Shown: piece by piece, positions 32,993 to 40,564 of the stretch
Layout of the letters: every line of letters starts with the position of its first letter
Position numbering within the stretch: the stretch's first letter is position 1
Assembly: GCA_017515345.1 (NCBI GenBank)
Contig: JAFWFZ010000004.1
Location: 1-56,209, forward strand
Source: Oscillospiraceae bacterium
Lineage (GTDB): Bacteria; Bacillota; Clostridia; Oscillospirales; Oscillospiraceae
Direction of reading: 5' to 3'
Length of the DNA: 56,209 nucleotides
Translations under genes and position numbers: made by a program
Notes under the pieces: generated by a model
What the model was told of the DNA's origin: nothing
The model's input: only the letters and a program-made list of their open reading frames with translations
Databases searched by the model: none

Positions 32993-34483
32993 ATGAGCAT
33001 GTCCAAGGCAAAGAAAGCCCTGAAGCGGGAGGCGGAAAAGCGGAAGCGCAGGCGGACCGCCGCCCTCGCCGTGATCGGCGCCGTGCTGATCGTGATCCTC
33101 GTGGTGCTGGCGCTGATCGCCAACTCCAAAATGATACGGAGAAAGGCGACGGCCGTCACCGTGGGCGATATGAAATTCACCGTGGTGGATTTCAACTATT
33201 TCTACTATTCCGCGTACAACAGCTACGTTGCCAACATCTACGCGAATTACTCCTCCCAGGCGGAGACGATGCTCCCGGATATGACGAAATCGCTGAAGTC
33301 ACAGATCTTCAGCGAATCCACCGGCCAGACCTGGGACGAGGTCTTCACGGATGAAGCCATGAACAGCATCCTGCGCACGGCCTCCGCCTGGCAGGCCGGC
33401 CATGCCGCGGGCTTTGAGCTCAGCGAGGACAGGCTCCATTCGCTGAACGAGACCTTTGCCGCCGTTCAGGCGCAGGCCGAGGCCGGCCAGACGAATCTGG
33501 ACGATTTCCTCGCCAGGAATTACGGGAAGGGCATCACGGGCGACGCGTATTACAATCTTATAAGTATGGAGGCGTACGCCGACGAATACCGCGAGCACAT
33601 GAAGGAGAGCTTCACCTACTCCCAGGAGGCGCTGGATACATATTACGCGGAGCACCGCGACGTCCTGGACGTGTACACCATCCGGTCCTTCTACCTCTCC
33701 AAGGACGCTTTTGACGACGGGGCCGACGGCGCGAAGGCCGCGGCGGAGTCGTACGCGGCAGGGATCAGAACGGAGCAGGATCTCATCGACGCAGCCCGGG
33801 ATTATGACGGCAGCATCTACGCGGCGGACGATTCCACCCTCCACCGCTACTCCGGCTCCTCCCTGGCCAGCCAGTACAGCGAATGGGTCAGGGATCCCGC
33901 CAGACAGTACGGCGACGTATACGTGGCGGAGAACACCACCGCCGGCGCCTTCCATGTCGTGTTCTTCATGGAGCGGAGCAGCAACGATTATCCCACCGCG
34001 CGGCTGCACATAATCACCATGTACGCCAGCTCCGTCAACAACTCCGATTATGATACCACGGAAGCATACACCAGCGCCCTTTCCGCCGCCAAAACCGACC
34101 TGAAGGATGAGGCGGAAGCGATCCTGAAGGAATGGAACGAGGCCCCCGTGAAGAATCAGGAGACCTTCAGCATCCTCTACAAGGATCACACCGACGACTA
34201 TTACTATGAGGACGGTCTGGTGGAGTACTACTACAGGCACCTGTACAAGGAAGAAATGGACGAGTGGGTGTATGACAGCGCCAGGCAGCCCTGGGACGGG
34301 GCGATCTTCTCCGACGGCAACGGGCAGTCGTACTATTTCGTCTGCTTCGAGGGGCTCGGCATGGACTACTGCGACTATCTGGCGCAGACCGCCCTGGCCG
34401 ATTCCGACTACCGGGCATGGGAAGATTCGATCAGGGAGGGGCTGACCGCGAAAAAGGCGCCTCTGTTCTCTCTGACAAGATAA
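32993..34483 (+). CDS. Membrane-anchored SurA/PrsA-like parvulin protein
   Basis: 496 residues. A very basic cytoplasmic N-terminus (residues 1-21) leads into a membrane helix (about 22-43). The outside part has a SurA-type helical region, then two segments patterned like parvulin domains (around 225-330 and 340-480). These have IRSFYLSKDAF and LHIITMYASS where catalytic enzymes have a RHIL-type start. Key catalytic residues are not obvious, so it may be a chaperone for exported proteins without isomerase activity. It may also help surface lipoproteins fold, many of which are encoded nearby. Single-gene unit. The family call is by overall pattern. Confidence 0.7.
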   Translation: MSMSKAKKALKREAEKRKRRRTAALAVIGAVLIVILVVLALIANSKMIRRKATAVTVGDMKFTVVDFNYFYYSAYNSYVANIYANYSSQAETMLPDMTKSLKSQIFSESTGQTWDEVFTDEAMNSILRTASAWQAGHAAGFELSEDRLHSLNETFAAVQAQAEAGQTNLDDFLARNYGKGITGDAYYNLISMEAYADEYREHMKESFTYSQEALDTYYAEHRDVLDVYTIRSFYLSKDAFDDGADGAKAAAESYAAGIRTEQDLIDAARDYDGSIYAADDSTLHRYSGSSLASQYSEWVRDPARQYGDVYVAENTTAGAFHVVFFMERSSNDYPTARLHIITMYASSVNNSDYDTTEAYTSALSAAKTDLKDEAEAILKEWNEAPVKNQETFSILYKDHTDDYYYEDGLVEYYYRHLYKEEMDEWVYDSARQPWDGAIFSDGNGQSYYFVCFEGLGMDYCDYLAQTALADSDYRAWEDSIREGLTAKKAPLFSLTR

Positions 34484-34501
34484 CGCATATCCAGACATGA
34501 A

Positions 34502-34538
34502 ACAGCGGACCGGAGTATACTGCTCCGGTCCGCTGTTT
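34502..34538. terminator. Bidirectional terminator
   Basis: ACAGCGGACCGGAG pairs with CTCCGGTCCGCTGT, followed by TTTTC. It serves the parvulin-like gene and the convergent rubredoxin-fusion gene. Confidence 0.85.
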
Positions 34539-34548
34539 TCGTGACTTG

Positions 34549-35154
34549 TCAGATCCTCTCGAAATCGTCCGCCCCGTGGTGGCAGATGGGGCACTCGAAA
34601 TCGGCAGGCAGCTCGTCTCCCTCGTAGATGTAGCCGCAGACACGGCAGCGCCAGCCGCCCTTTTTCTCAGGGGGCTTCTGCTGCTGCTTGACATCGCTCT
34701 GGTAATAGGCGTAGGTCATGGACTCCGCATCGCTGAGCACCTCGCAGTCCGTCACGTCCGCCAGGAACAGGGTGTGGGTACCCAGGTCCTGGGAGCTGAT
34801 CACCTTGCCGGAGATCCACGCGTTCACGCAGCTCGTGAGATACAGACAGCCGTTGTCGCTCCGCTCCGCCATGCGCCAGCCGTTGAACTTGTCCGTATCC
34901 CGGCCGCTCTGGAAGCCGAAGTGCCGGAACAGCTCGAAGGGCGCCTCTTTGGAGATGACGGAGAGGGTGAAGACGCCGGTCTCCATGATCATGTCGTGGG
35001 TGAGGTTCGCCTTGATCACCGCCAGGGCGATCCGGTTGGGCGAAGTGGTCACCTGGATCGGCGTGTTGACGATACAGGCGTTGTCCTTGTCCCCCCGGCG
35101 CGCGGCGAGGACATAGAGCCCGTAGCTGATATTGTACATCGCTTTTTTGTTCAT
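34549..35154 (-). CDS. Flavin reductase-rubredoxin fusion (high-molecular-weight rubredoxin)
   Basis: 201 residues from ATG 35154, chosen for a GAGGTG about 8 nt upstream; the frame could begin three codons earlier. Residues 1-150 are an FMN-binding flavin reductase domain (YGLYVLAARRGD, IVNTPIQVTTSPNRIALAVIKANLT). A KPPEKKGG linker leads into a rubredoxin domain with both Cys pairs (CRVCGY near residue 170 and CPIC near 190), which hold one iron. Such fusions pass electrons to flavodiiron proteins that remove O2 or NO in strict anaerobes. It lies 48 bp downstream of the Mrp ATPase gene on the same strand. Confidence 0.92.
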   Translation of the reverse strand: MNKKAMYNISYGLYVLAARRGDKDNACIVNTPIQVTTSPNRIALAVIKANLTHDMIMETGVFTLSVISKEAPFELFRHFGFQSGRDTDKFNGWRMAERSDNGCLYLTSCVNAWISGKVISSQDLGTHTLFLADVTDCEVLSDAESMTYAYYQSDVKQQQKPPEKKGGWRCRVCGYIYEGDELPADFECPICHHGADDFERI

Positions 35155-35202
35155 GGACAGCACCTCGTTCTTAATAAATTAAATGGTATCAGGCCGCGCA
35201 CT

Positions 35203-36027
35203 TCAGAGCGCGGCCACCGCGTCGGCCATTCCATCCAGCCAGGGGCCGCTGAAATGCTCGATCCTGCCGGTGTCGCACATGGAGGCGAAGCGCGGGTCGA
35301 TGGGCAGGCGGGCGACGTTCCCGATGCCGAACTTCTCCGCCGTGGCCTCCACCCCGCTCTCGCCGAAGATCTTGTGGATCTTGCCGCAGTCGGGGCACTC
35401 GAAATAGGACATGTTCTCCACAATGCCGATCACGGGAATGTTCATCATCTCCGCCATGTTGACCGCCTTGCCCACGATGACGCCCACCAGCTCCTGTGGA
35501 GAGGTGACGACGATGATGCCGTCCAGCGGCAGCGACTGGAATACCGTCAGCGGCACGTCGCCCGTTCCGGGCGGCATATCCACGAACATATAATCCACAT
35601 CGCCCCAGACGATATCCGACCAGAACTGCTTCACCGCGCCGGCGATCACGGGGCCGCGCCACACGACGGGCGTGCTCTCATCATCCAGCAGCAGGTTCAC
35701 GGACATGACCTCGATGCCCGATTCCGTCATGGAGGGCAGGATCCCCAGCTCGCCGGTCACGGCCTTTTCCCGCAGCCCGAACACCCGGGGCATGGAGGGG
35801 CCGGTGATGTCGGCGTCCAGCACGGCGACGGTGCTGCCGCGGCGGCGCATGACGGTGGACAGGGCGGCGGTGACCAGAGACTTGCCCACACCTCCCTTGC
35901 CGGAGACCACGGCGATCACTTTTTTGATGCTGGAATGCTCGTTCATGGGCGCAATGATGCTGCTCGCGGTCCTCTCGGAGCAGCTCTCGCCGCATGTCTC
36001 GCAGTTATGTGTGCATGACTCGCTCAT
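35203..36027 (-). CDS. Mrp/NBP35 family iron-sulfur carrier ATPase
   Basis: 274 residues. A Cys-rich start (CTHNCETCGESC, residues 5-16) may hold an Fe-S cluster. It is followed by the deviant Walker A VSGKGGVGKS (about residue 41), DADITGPSMPR, Walker B VDYMFVDMPPGTGD, and the late C-x-x-C motif ECPDCG. These proteins hold and deliver Fe-S clusters in the cytoplasm. Grouping with a rubredoxin fusion suggests redox or Fe-S maintenance under oxidative stress. AAAGGGG precedes ATG 36027. Confidence 0.94.
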   Translation of the reverse strand: MSESCTHNCETCGESCSERTASSIIAPMNEHSSIKKVIAVVSGKGGVGKSLVTAALSTVMRRRGSTVAVLDADITGPSMPRVFGLREKAVTGELGILPSMTESGIEVMSVNLLLDDESTPVVWRGPVIAGAVKQFWSDIVWGDVDYMFVDMPPGTGDVPLTVFQSLPLDGIIVVTSPQELVGVIVGKAVNMAEMMNIPVIGIVENMSYFECPDCGKIHKIFGESGVEATAEKFGIGNVARLPIDPRFASMCDTGRIEHFSGPWLDGMADAVAAL

Positions 36028-36195
36028 TGACTGTTACCCCTTTCGGTTATTACGTACTCCGTATATCTTACCACCCTGCGCACCGGAAGGCAAGCGGTAA
36101 AGTGTTGCCATCGCACACGAAAATGTGGTAAGATAACAAAAACGGGACAGGCTCTGCGGCCGCCTGAACGCGGCCGCGCAGACAGGACAGAGGTC

Positions 36196-36789
36196 ATGTA
36201 TAAAAAGAAAAGGAACTCCACAAAAAAGAAGATCGTCTCCGCGGCGTGGCAGCTCTTTTACGACCAGGGCTACGACGACACCACGGTGGACGACATCATC
36301 GAGCTCTCCGGCACCTCCAAGGGCTCCTTCTACCATTATTTCGACGGAAAGGACGCGCTCCTCAGCTCCCTGTCATTCCTGTTCGACGAGAAATACGAGG
36401 AGCTGATCCCCAGGCTCGACCCGGAGACGGACGCCTTTGAGAAGCTCATGTACCTGAACTCCGAGCTGTTCGCCATGATCGAGAACACCGTGCCCCTGGA
36501 CCTGCTGGCCAGCCTCTATTCCACCCAGCTTACCACCAGGGGGGAGCGGCATCTGCTGGACAGGAACAGGATCTATTACCGGCTCCTGCGGCAGATCGTG
36601 CTGGAGGGGCAGGAAAAGGGCCAGATCCGGAAGGACATCTCCTCCAACGACCTGACCCGGGCCTATGCCATGTGCGAGCGGGCGCTGCTGTACGACTGGT
36701 GCATCTGCAACGGGGAATACTCCCTGCGGGCCTACGCCGCGCGGATGATGCCCGCCATGCTGGGCTATATGCGGGAAGGCGAAAAATAA
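36196..36789 (+). CDS. TetR family transcriptional regulator
   Basis: 197 residues. A basic N-terminus, then the TetR HTH (residues 10-56: IVSAAWQLFYDQGYDDTTVDDI, ending GSFYHYFDGKDALL). The C-terminal ligand domain is helical and not similar to a well-known subgroup. It is divergent from the Mrp gene and upstream of the PutP-type symporter on the same strand. Two TTGCA-based palindromes overlapping the symporter promoter (36925-36934 and 36948-36960) are candidate operators. Confidence 0.92.
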   Translation: MYKKKRNSTKKKIVSAAWQLFYDQGYDDTTVDDIIELSGTSKGSFYHYFDGKDALLSSLSFLFDEKYEELIPRLDPETDAFEKLMYLNSELFAMIENTVPLDLLASLYSTQLTTRGERHLLDRNRIYYRLLRQIVLEGQEKGQIRKDISSNDLTRAYAMCERALLYDWCICNGEYSLRAYAARMMPAMLGYMREGEK

Positions 36790-36918
36790 ATATATATGTT
36801 CTCGAAATAGTATATACTGCAGTCTACTGTTTTATTCCGTGAAATATTTTGATTATCGACAAAATTTGCGGATTTTTGTGGTTTATTTACATAATTAGTG
36901 GAATATTGATATTTGAAT

Positions 36919-36939
36919 GCCGTTTGCAGTGCAAACGGC
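36919..36939. promoter_or_regulatory. Hairpin and palindrome upstream of putP
   Basis: GCCGTTTGC-AGT-GCAAACGGC, a perfect 9-bp stem without a following T-run. It includes TTGCAGTGCAA, similar to the palindrome TTGCAG-T-CTGCAA at 36948-36960 that overlaps the putP -35 box. A TetR-site pair is possible. Confidence 0.5.
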
Positions 36940-36947
36940 GTTCTGTA

Positions 36948-36976
36948 TTGCAGTCTGCAAAATAGTATGCTATACT
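36948..36976 (+). promoter_or_regulatory. Promoter of the PutP-type symporter
   Basis: TTGCAG (36948-36953), 17-nt spacer, TATACT (36971-36976). The rest of 36790-37010 is AT-rich with no gene seen. Confidence 0.7.
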
Positions 36977-37010
36977 CAAAACTCAATAGAAACAGATGGG
37001 AGATGTTTTT

Positions 37011-38480
37011 ATGAATATCAGCGAAACAATCGTATTCATCCTGTACCTGGTGTTTATGCTGGGGATCGGCGTGTACTTCTTCACGCGGAGCAAAAATGTG
37101 GGCGAAAAGGGCTACTTCCTGGGCGGCCGCCAGATGGGTCCCTGGGTCTCCGCCCTGTCCGCCGGCGCCTCGGATATGAGCGCCTGGGTGCTCATGGGGC
37201 TTCCCGCCTCCATTTACGCCCTCGGCCTCGGCCAGGTGTGGATCGCCGTGGGTCTCGGCATCGGCTACGCCCTGAGCTGGATCCTTGAGGCCGGGCGCCT
37301 GCGCAGCTTCTCCATCGTGGCGAAAGACTCCATCACCATTCCCCAGTACCTGACGAACCGGTTCCTCTCCAAGTCCAAGGCGGTGCAGGTGATCTGCGCG
37401 GTGATCTTCCTGGTGGCCTACACCATCTACGCCGCCTCCAGCATCAAGGCCTGCGGCACCCTGTTCAACACGGTCATCGGCATGAACGCCAACGTGGCCA
37501 TGTACCTGGCGGCGGGCATCATCATCGTGTATACCTTCCTGGGCGGCTTCTCCGCCGTCTGCTGGACCGACTTCTTCCAGGGCCTGCTCATGCTGGGCGC
37601 CCTGCTGATCGCCCCCATCTTCGCCGTGTTCATGCTGGACAAGGCGGGCGTGTCCTCCGTGGCCGCCATCGCCTCGGAGACGCCGCACTTCTGGAATCCC
37701 ACGGCGAGCTGGCAGGACATCGTCTCCGGCCTGGGCTGGGGCATCGGCTACTTCGGCATGCCGCACATCATTATCCGCTTCATGTCCCTGGAGTCCCAGA
37801 AATCTCTGAAGAAATCCGCGCGCATCGGCATCACCTGGACCGTGCTCATCCTGATCTTCTCCGTCATCGTGGGCGTCGTCGGACGCCGGTTCCTGGGCTT
37901 TGACGAGAATATCAACGCCAACTCCCTGGTGTTCATCACCATGGTGCGGAAGATCTTCCCCGGGGTCATCTCCGGCATCCTGCTCTCCGCCATTCTGGCG
38001 GCCTCCATGTCCACGGCGGACAGTCAGCTCCTGGCGGCCGCCTCCGCCTTCGCCAGCGACGTGTACAAGCCCATCATCCGCAAGAACGCCTCCTCCGACA
38101 AGGAGATGCTCTGGGCGGGCCGCTACGTGGTGCTGCTTATCGCCGTGATCGCCGTGGTCATCGCGGCGAGCCCCAAGGCGGGCTCCATCATGTCCCTGGT
38201 CTCCAACGCCTGGGGCGTGTTCGGCGCGGCCTTCGGCCCGGTCATCATGCTGAGCCTGTTCTGGAAGCGGTTCACCTTCTCCGGCGCCGTGGCCGGTATC
38301 GTTGCCGGCGCCGCGGTGGATATCCTCTGGCTCGCTTTCCTGTCCTCCACCGGCGTCTACGAGATCGTCCCCGGCGCGATCTGCGGCCTCATTGCTGCGG
38401 TCGTCGTCTCCCTGGCGTCCAAGGCCCCCGGCAAGGACGTGGAAGCGCTCTTCGACAAGGCCCTGAAATACAACGACTGA
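37011..38480 (+). CDS. putP: Sodium/proline-type symporter (SSS family, PutP-like)
   Basis: 489 residues from ATG 37011, preceded by GGGAG; an ATG five codons earlier is less well placed. Thirteen membrane segments of the solute:sodium symporter family. Family marks: YFLGGRQMGPWVSALSAGASDMSAW (residues about 38-62), GLPASIYALGLGQVWIAVG, RLRSFSIVAKDSITIPQYL, and STADSQLLAAASAFASD near residue 340. The profile is PutP-like, suggesting Na+-coupled uptake of proline or a similar amino acid. The TetR gene just upstream is the likely local regulator. It ends before a bidirectional terminator at 38541. Confidence 0.9.
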   Translation: MNISETIVFILYLVFMLGIGVYFFTRSKNVGEKGYFLGGRQMGPWVSALSAGASDMSAWVLMGLPASIYALGLGQVWIAVGLGIGYALSWILEAGRLRSFSIVAKDSITIPQYLTNRFLSKSKAVQVICAVIFLVAYTIYAASSIKACGTLFNTVIGMNANVAMYLAAGIIIVYTFLGGFSAVCWTDFFQGLLMLGALLIAPIFAVFMLDKAGVSSVAAIASETPHFWNPTASWQDIVSGLGWGIGYFGMPHIIIRFMSLESQKSLKKSARIGITWTVLILIFSVIVGVVGRRFLGFDENINANSLVFITMVRKIFPGVISGILLSAILAASMSTADSQLLAAASAFASDVYKPIIRKNASSDKEMLWAGRYVVLLIAVIAVVIAASPKAGSIMSLVSNAWGVFGAAFGPVIMLSLFWKRFTFSGAVAGIVAGAAVDILWLAFLSSTGVYEIVPGAICGLIAAVVVSLASKAPGKDVEALFDKALKYND

Positions 38481-38540
38481 TCGTCATAAAAGCGCAAACG
38501 CCGCGCCGGGTCATCGCGGCAGATCCAAGACTGATAAAGG

Positions 38541-38567
38541 CTCCGCATCAGACGATGCGGAGCCTTT
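38541..38567. terminator. Bidirectional terminator
   Basis: GGCTCCGCATC-AGAC-GATGCGGAGCC followed by TTTGCTT. It ends putP and, on the other strand, the anti-sigma gene. Confidence 0.85.
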
Positions 38568-38576
38568 GCTTATCTT

Positions 38577-39941
38577 CTAATTCAGGTCGATTGCCAGGCG
38601 GACGGGCTCATCGGCCATCCAGCGGCCGGTGTAACGCGGGATGAGCCACACCTCGTCGCCGGGCCAGTTCCGGAGCCATACGGTCTCGAAGATCATCCCC
38701 TCCCCCGCCGCTTCGCCGTCGGGGCCGACGGTCGAGGAGTACCAGGTATCGAACTCATATTCCTGCCCCGCATCGTCCCGGTACTTCATAAACGCCTGGG
38801 CGTCCGCCTGGGACTTGAGCATGGTGAGGCGCCAGTCCGCCCCCACCCGGCTCGTCTCCGTGAGGGTGACGCCCTCCGGCAGCCTGTCGGCGGTACAGGC
38901 GCTTAGACCCGCGTGAACCGCGTCCGCCGTCTTATCCAGCCACTCCGCGCCGGTGATAAACAGCGTGAAGCTCTCCGCGTCGTAGAAGAAGGCGCTGTCC
39001 GCCCGGTAGGTGATCATCTCCGGGGTATCTGGGCTCCCGGAGGAGATGATACCGCCGGCAGGCGGATCGAACCGCTCGCCCCGGTCGGAGACGAGATAGA
39101 AATCCAGGTCCTCCAGCCAGGCCGTGTTGTCCGGCTCCCCCTCCAGGGTCAGGCACAGATAAGTGGGATAGATGTCCACGTTTTTCAGGCGCAGGGTCTG
39201 TCCGTCCAGCGCAACGAGCGTATCCGGCGCATAGTGCCGCCCCTGGGCGGTGTAATACGGGTCGAACTCCAGCAGGAACTCGAACTGCGCCAGATAATCC
39301 GGCTCCCACGGCTCCTCCGCCGGGGCCGCGCCGACCTCCGAGGCGGGGGCTTCCGTCACCGCTTCCCGCGCGCCGGCGTCCCACAGCTTCAGCCGCATGC
39401 GCACCGACGACGGAACGTCGTTCCGGGCAAAGCCCAGGGTGGCACTGCGCAGCTCGCCGTTAGGCGTGCCCCAGTCGTTGGGTCCCCAGGCGGACGGCTG
39501 TAGATGCCCGCCGTCCGCTGCGGCAAACTCAGGCTCCGCCTCCAGATACGGGTACCGGTCGGAGCGGATGCGATAAAACACGGTGACGTTTTTCTGATCC
39601 ACAATGAGATATTCCACCGTTACGGTGATGTCCCCCGCCGTCTGGCTCAGGTCCACGCGCTGCACATAGTTGTTCTCCACCGCGTCGCCCAGGGACCGGG
39701 AGAAGGTCACGGCCTCCGCCAGCTCCCTCAGGCCGGGGATCCGGGAGCAGGCCACGGCCACCGGGGCGCTCACGTTTACCAGCAGCACGAACAGCGCGAA
39801 CACGGCAGCGGCGCTCGCCAGCGGGCGAAGGAGCCACACGGTCCGCCTGCGGCGGCCAACAGCCCGCCGGACGCTCCCCTCCGGAGCTTCCAGCCCGTCA
39901 AGCTCGCGCAGGAGCGACTCGTATTCCGTTCTGCGATCCAT
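38577..39941 (-). CDS. Anti-sigma factor with DUF4179-like domain
   Basis: 454 residues from ATG 39941, whose A overlaps the last base of the sigma-factor stop (TGATG); the longer frame to 40433 is only the out-of-frame shadow of that gene. A short cytoplasmic N-terminus (about residues 1-35) precedes a membrane helix (36-58, LASAAAVFALFVLLVNVSAP). A large outside domain follows, with the DUF4179 start (GLRELAEAVTFSRSLGDAV...). It would hold the ECF sigma factor at the membrane and release it on an envelope signal. The partner is the gene immediately upstream, and the dlt-like envelope operon next to it is a plausible target. Confidence 0.86.
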   Translation of the reverse strand: MDRRTEYESLLRELDGLEAPEGSVRRAVGRRRRTVWLLRPLASAAAVFALFVLLVNVSAPVAVACSRIPGLRELAEAVTFSRSLGDAVENNYVQRVDLSQTAGDITVTVEYLIVDQKNVTVFYRIRSDRYPYLEAEPEFAAADGGHLQPSAWGPNDWGTPNGELRSATLGFARNDVPSSVRMRLKLWDAGAREAVTEAPASEVGAAPAEEPWEPDYLAQFEFLLEFDPYYTAQGRHYAPDTLVALDGQTLRLKNVDIYPTYLCLTLEGEPDNTAWLEDLDFYLVSDRGERFDPPAGGIISSGSPDTPEMITYRADSAFFYDAESFTLFITGAEWLDKTADAVHAGLSACTADRLPEGVTLTETSRVGADWRLTMLKSQADAQAFMKYRDDAGQEYEFDTWYSSTVGPDGEAAGEGMIFETVWLRNWPGDEVWLIPRYTGRWMADEPVRLAIDLN

Positions 39942-40405
39942 CAGTTCTCCTCCTCTCCCAGCTCCAGCCGCAAAAGCTGCAGCGCCCGTCTTTGCCGGGT
40001 GGCCGCCGTGCCCCGGGGGATCTCCAGGATCTCCGCCGTCTCCCGCAGGGTGTATCCCGAAAAGTACCGGAGCACCACCACGTCCCGCAGCTCCCGGGGC
40101 AGGCCGCGCACCGCCTCCTTCAGGGGCAGCGCGTCGAATTCCTCGGCCGTTTCGGGCAGCTCCTCCGCCGCCGTCACCCGTTTTCGCCTTTTCAGCTCGT
40201 CGTAGCAGGCGTTCAGCAGGATCCGGGTCAGCCAGGTGTCGAAGTACTCGGGGCTTCTGAGCCTGCGGCAGCCCCTGAGCCCCCGGTACACCGCCTCGTC
40301 CAGCGCCTCCTCCGCGGCGGAGGGCTCGCCCAGGACCATCACCGCCGTGCGGTACAGCCTGGATTTGGCTTCCTCCGCCCGGCGGGCGTATTCGTGCATA
40401 TCCAT
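39941..40405 (-). CDS. ECF-type RNA polymerase sigma factor
   Basis: 154 residues, compact for this class. The sigma-2 region has EYFDTWLTRILLNACYDELKRRKR (about residues 52-75). The sigma-4 HTH is at 108-145 (RDVVVLRYFSGYTLRETAEIL, IPRGTAATRQRRALQLLR). Start ATG 40405 has GGAG 8 nt upstream. It overlaps the anti-sigma gene by 1 bp, the usual translational coupling. Its target promoter is not identified, and I saw no matching second copy of its own upstream region. Confidence 0.93.
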   Translation of the reverse strand: MDMHEYARRAEEAKSRLYRTAVMVLGEPSAAEEALDEAVYRGLRGCRRLRSPEYFDTWLTRILLNACYDELKRRKRVTAAEELPETAEEFDALPLKEAVRGLPRELRDVVVLRYFSGYTLRETAEILEIPRGTAATRQRRALQLLRLELGEEEN

Positions 40406-40473
40406 CGGCCGCTCTCCTTCCCGTTTCTTTCACCTGTTAGACTGTTTGGGGCCGGTTTTTTATTGCCCCTCCG

Positions 40474-40515
40474 AAAAAAAAGTTTCCCGTCCCCGCCGAC
40501 GCAGGAACGGGAAAC
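40474..40515 (-). terminator. Terminator of the dlt-like operon
   Basis: On the minus strand GTTTCCCGT and ACGGGAAAC form a 9-bp stem, then eight Ts. It separates the operon at 40565-46497 from the sigma-factor gene. Confidence 0.9.
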
Positions 40516-40564
40516 GCGCTTACAAGTCCTCCACTCGCGGACCGGCAAAGCCTTTGCGGATCGC

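Noticed and set aside
39942..40433. N-terminal extension of the anti-sigma frame
   Set aside because: It runs out of frame through the sigma-factor gene; the ATG at 39941 overlapping the sigma stop is the proper start.
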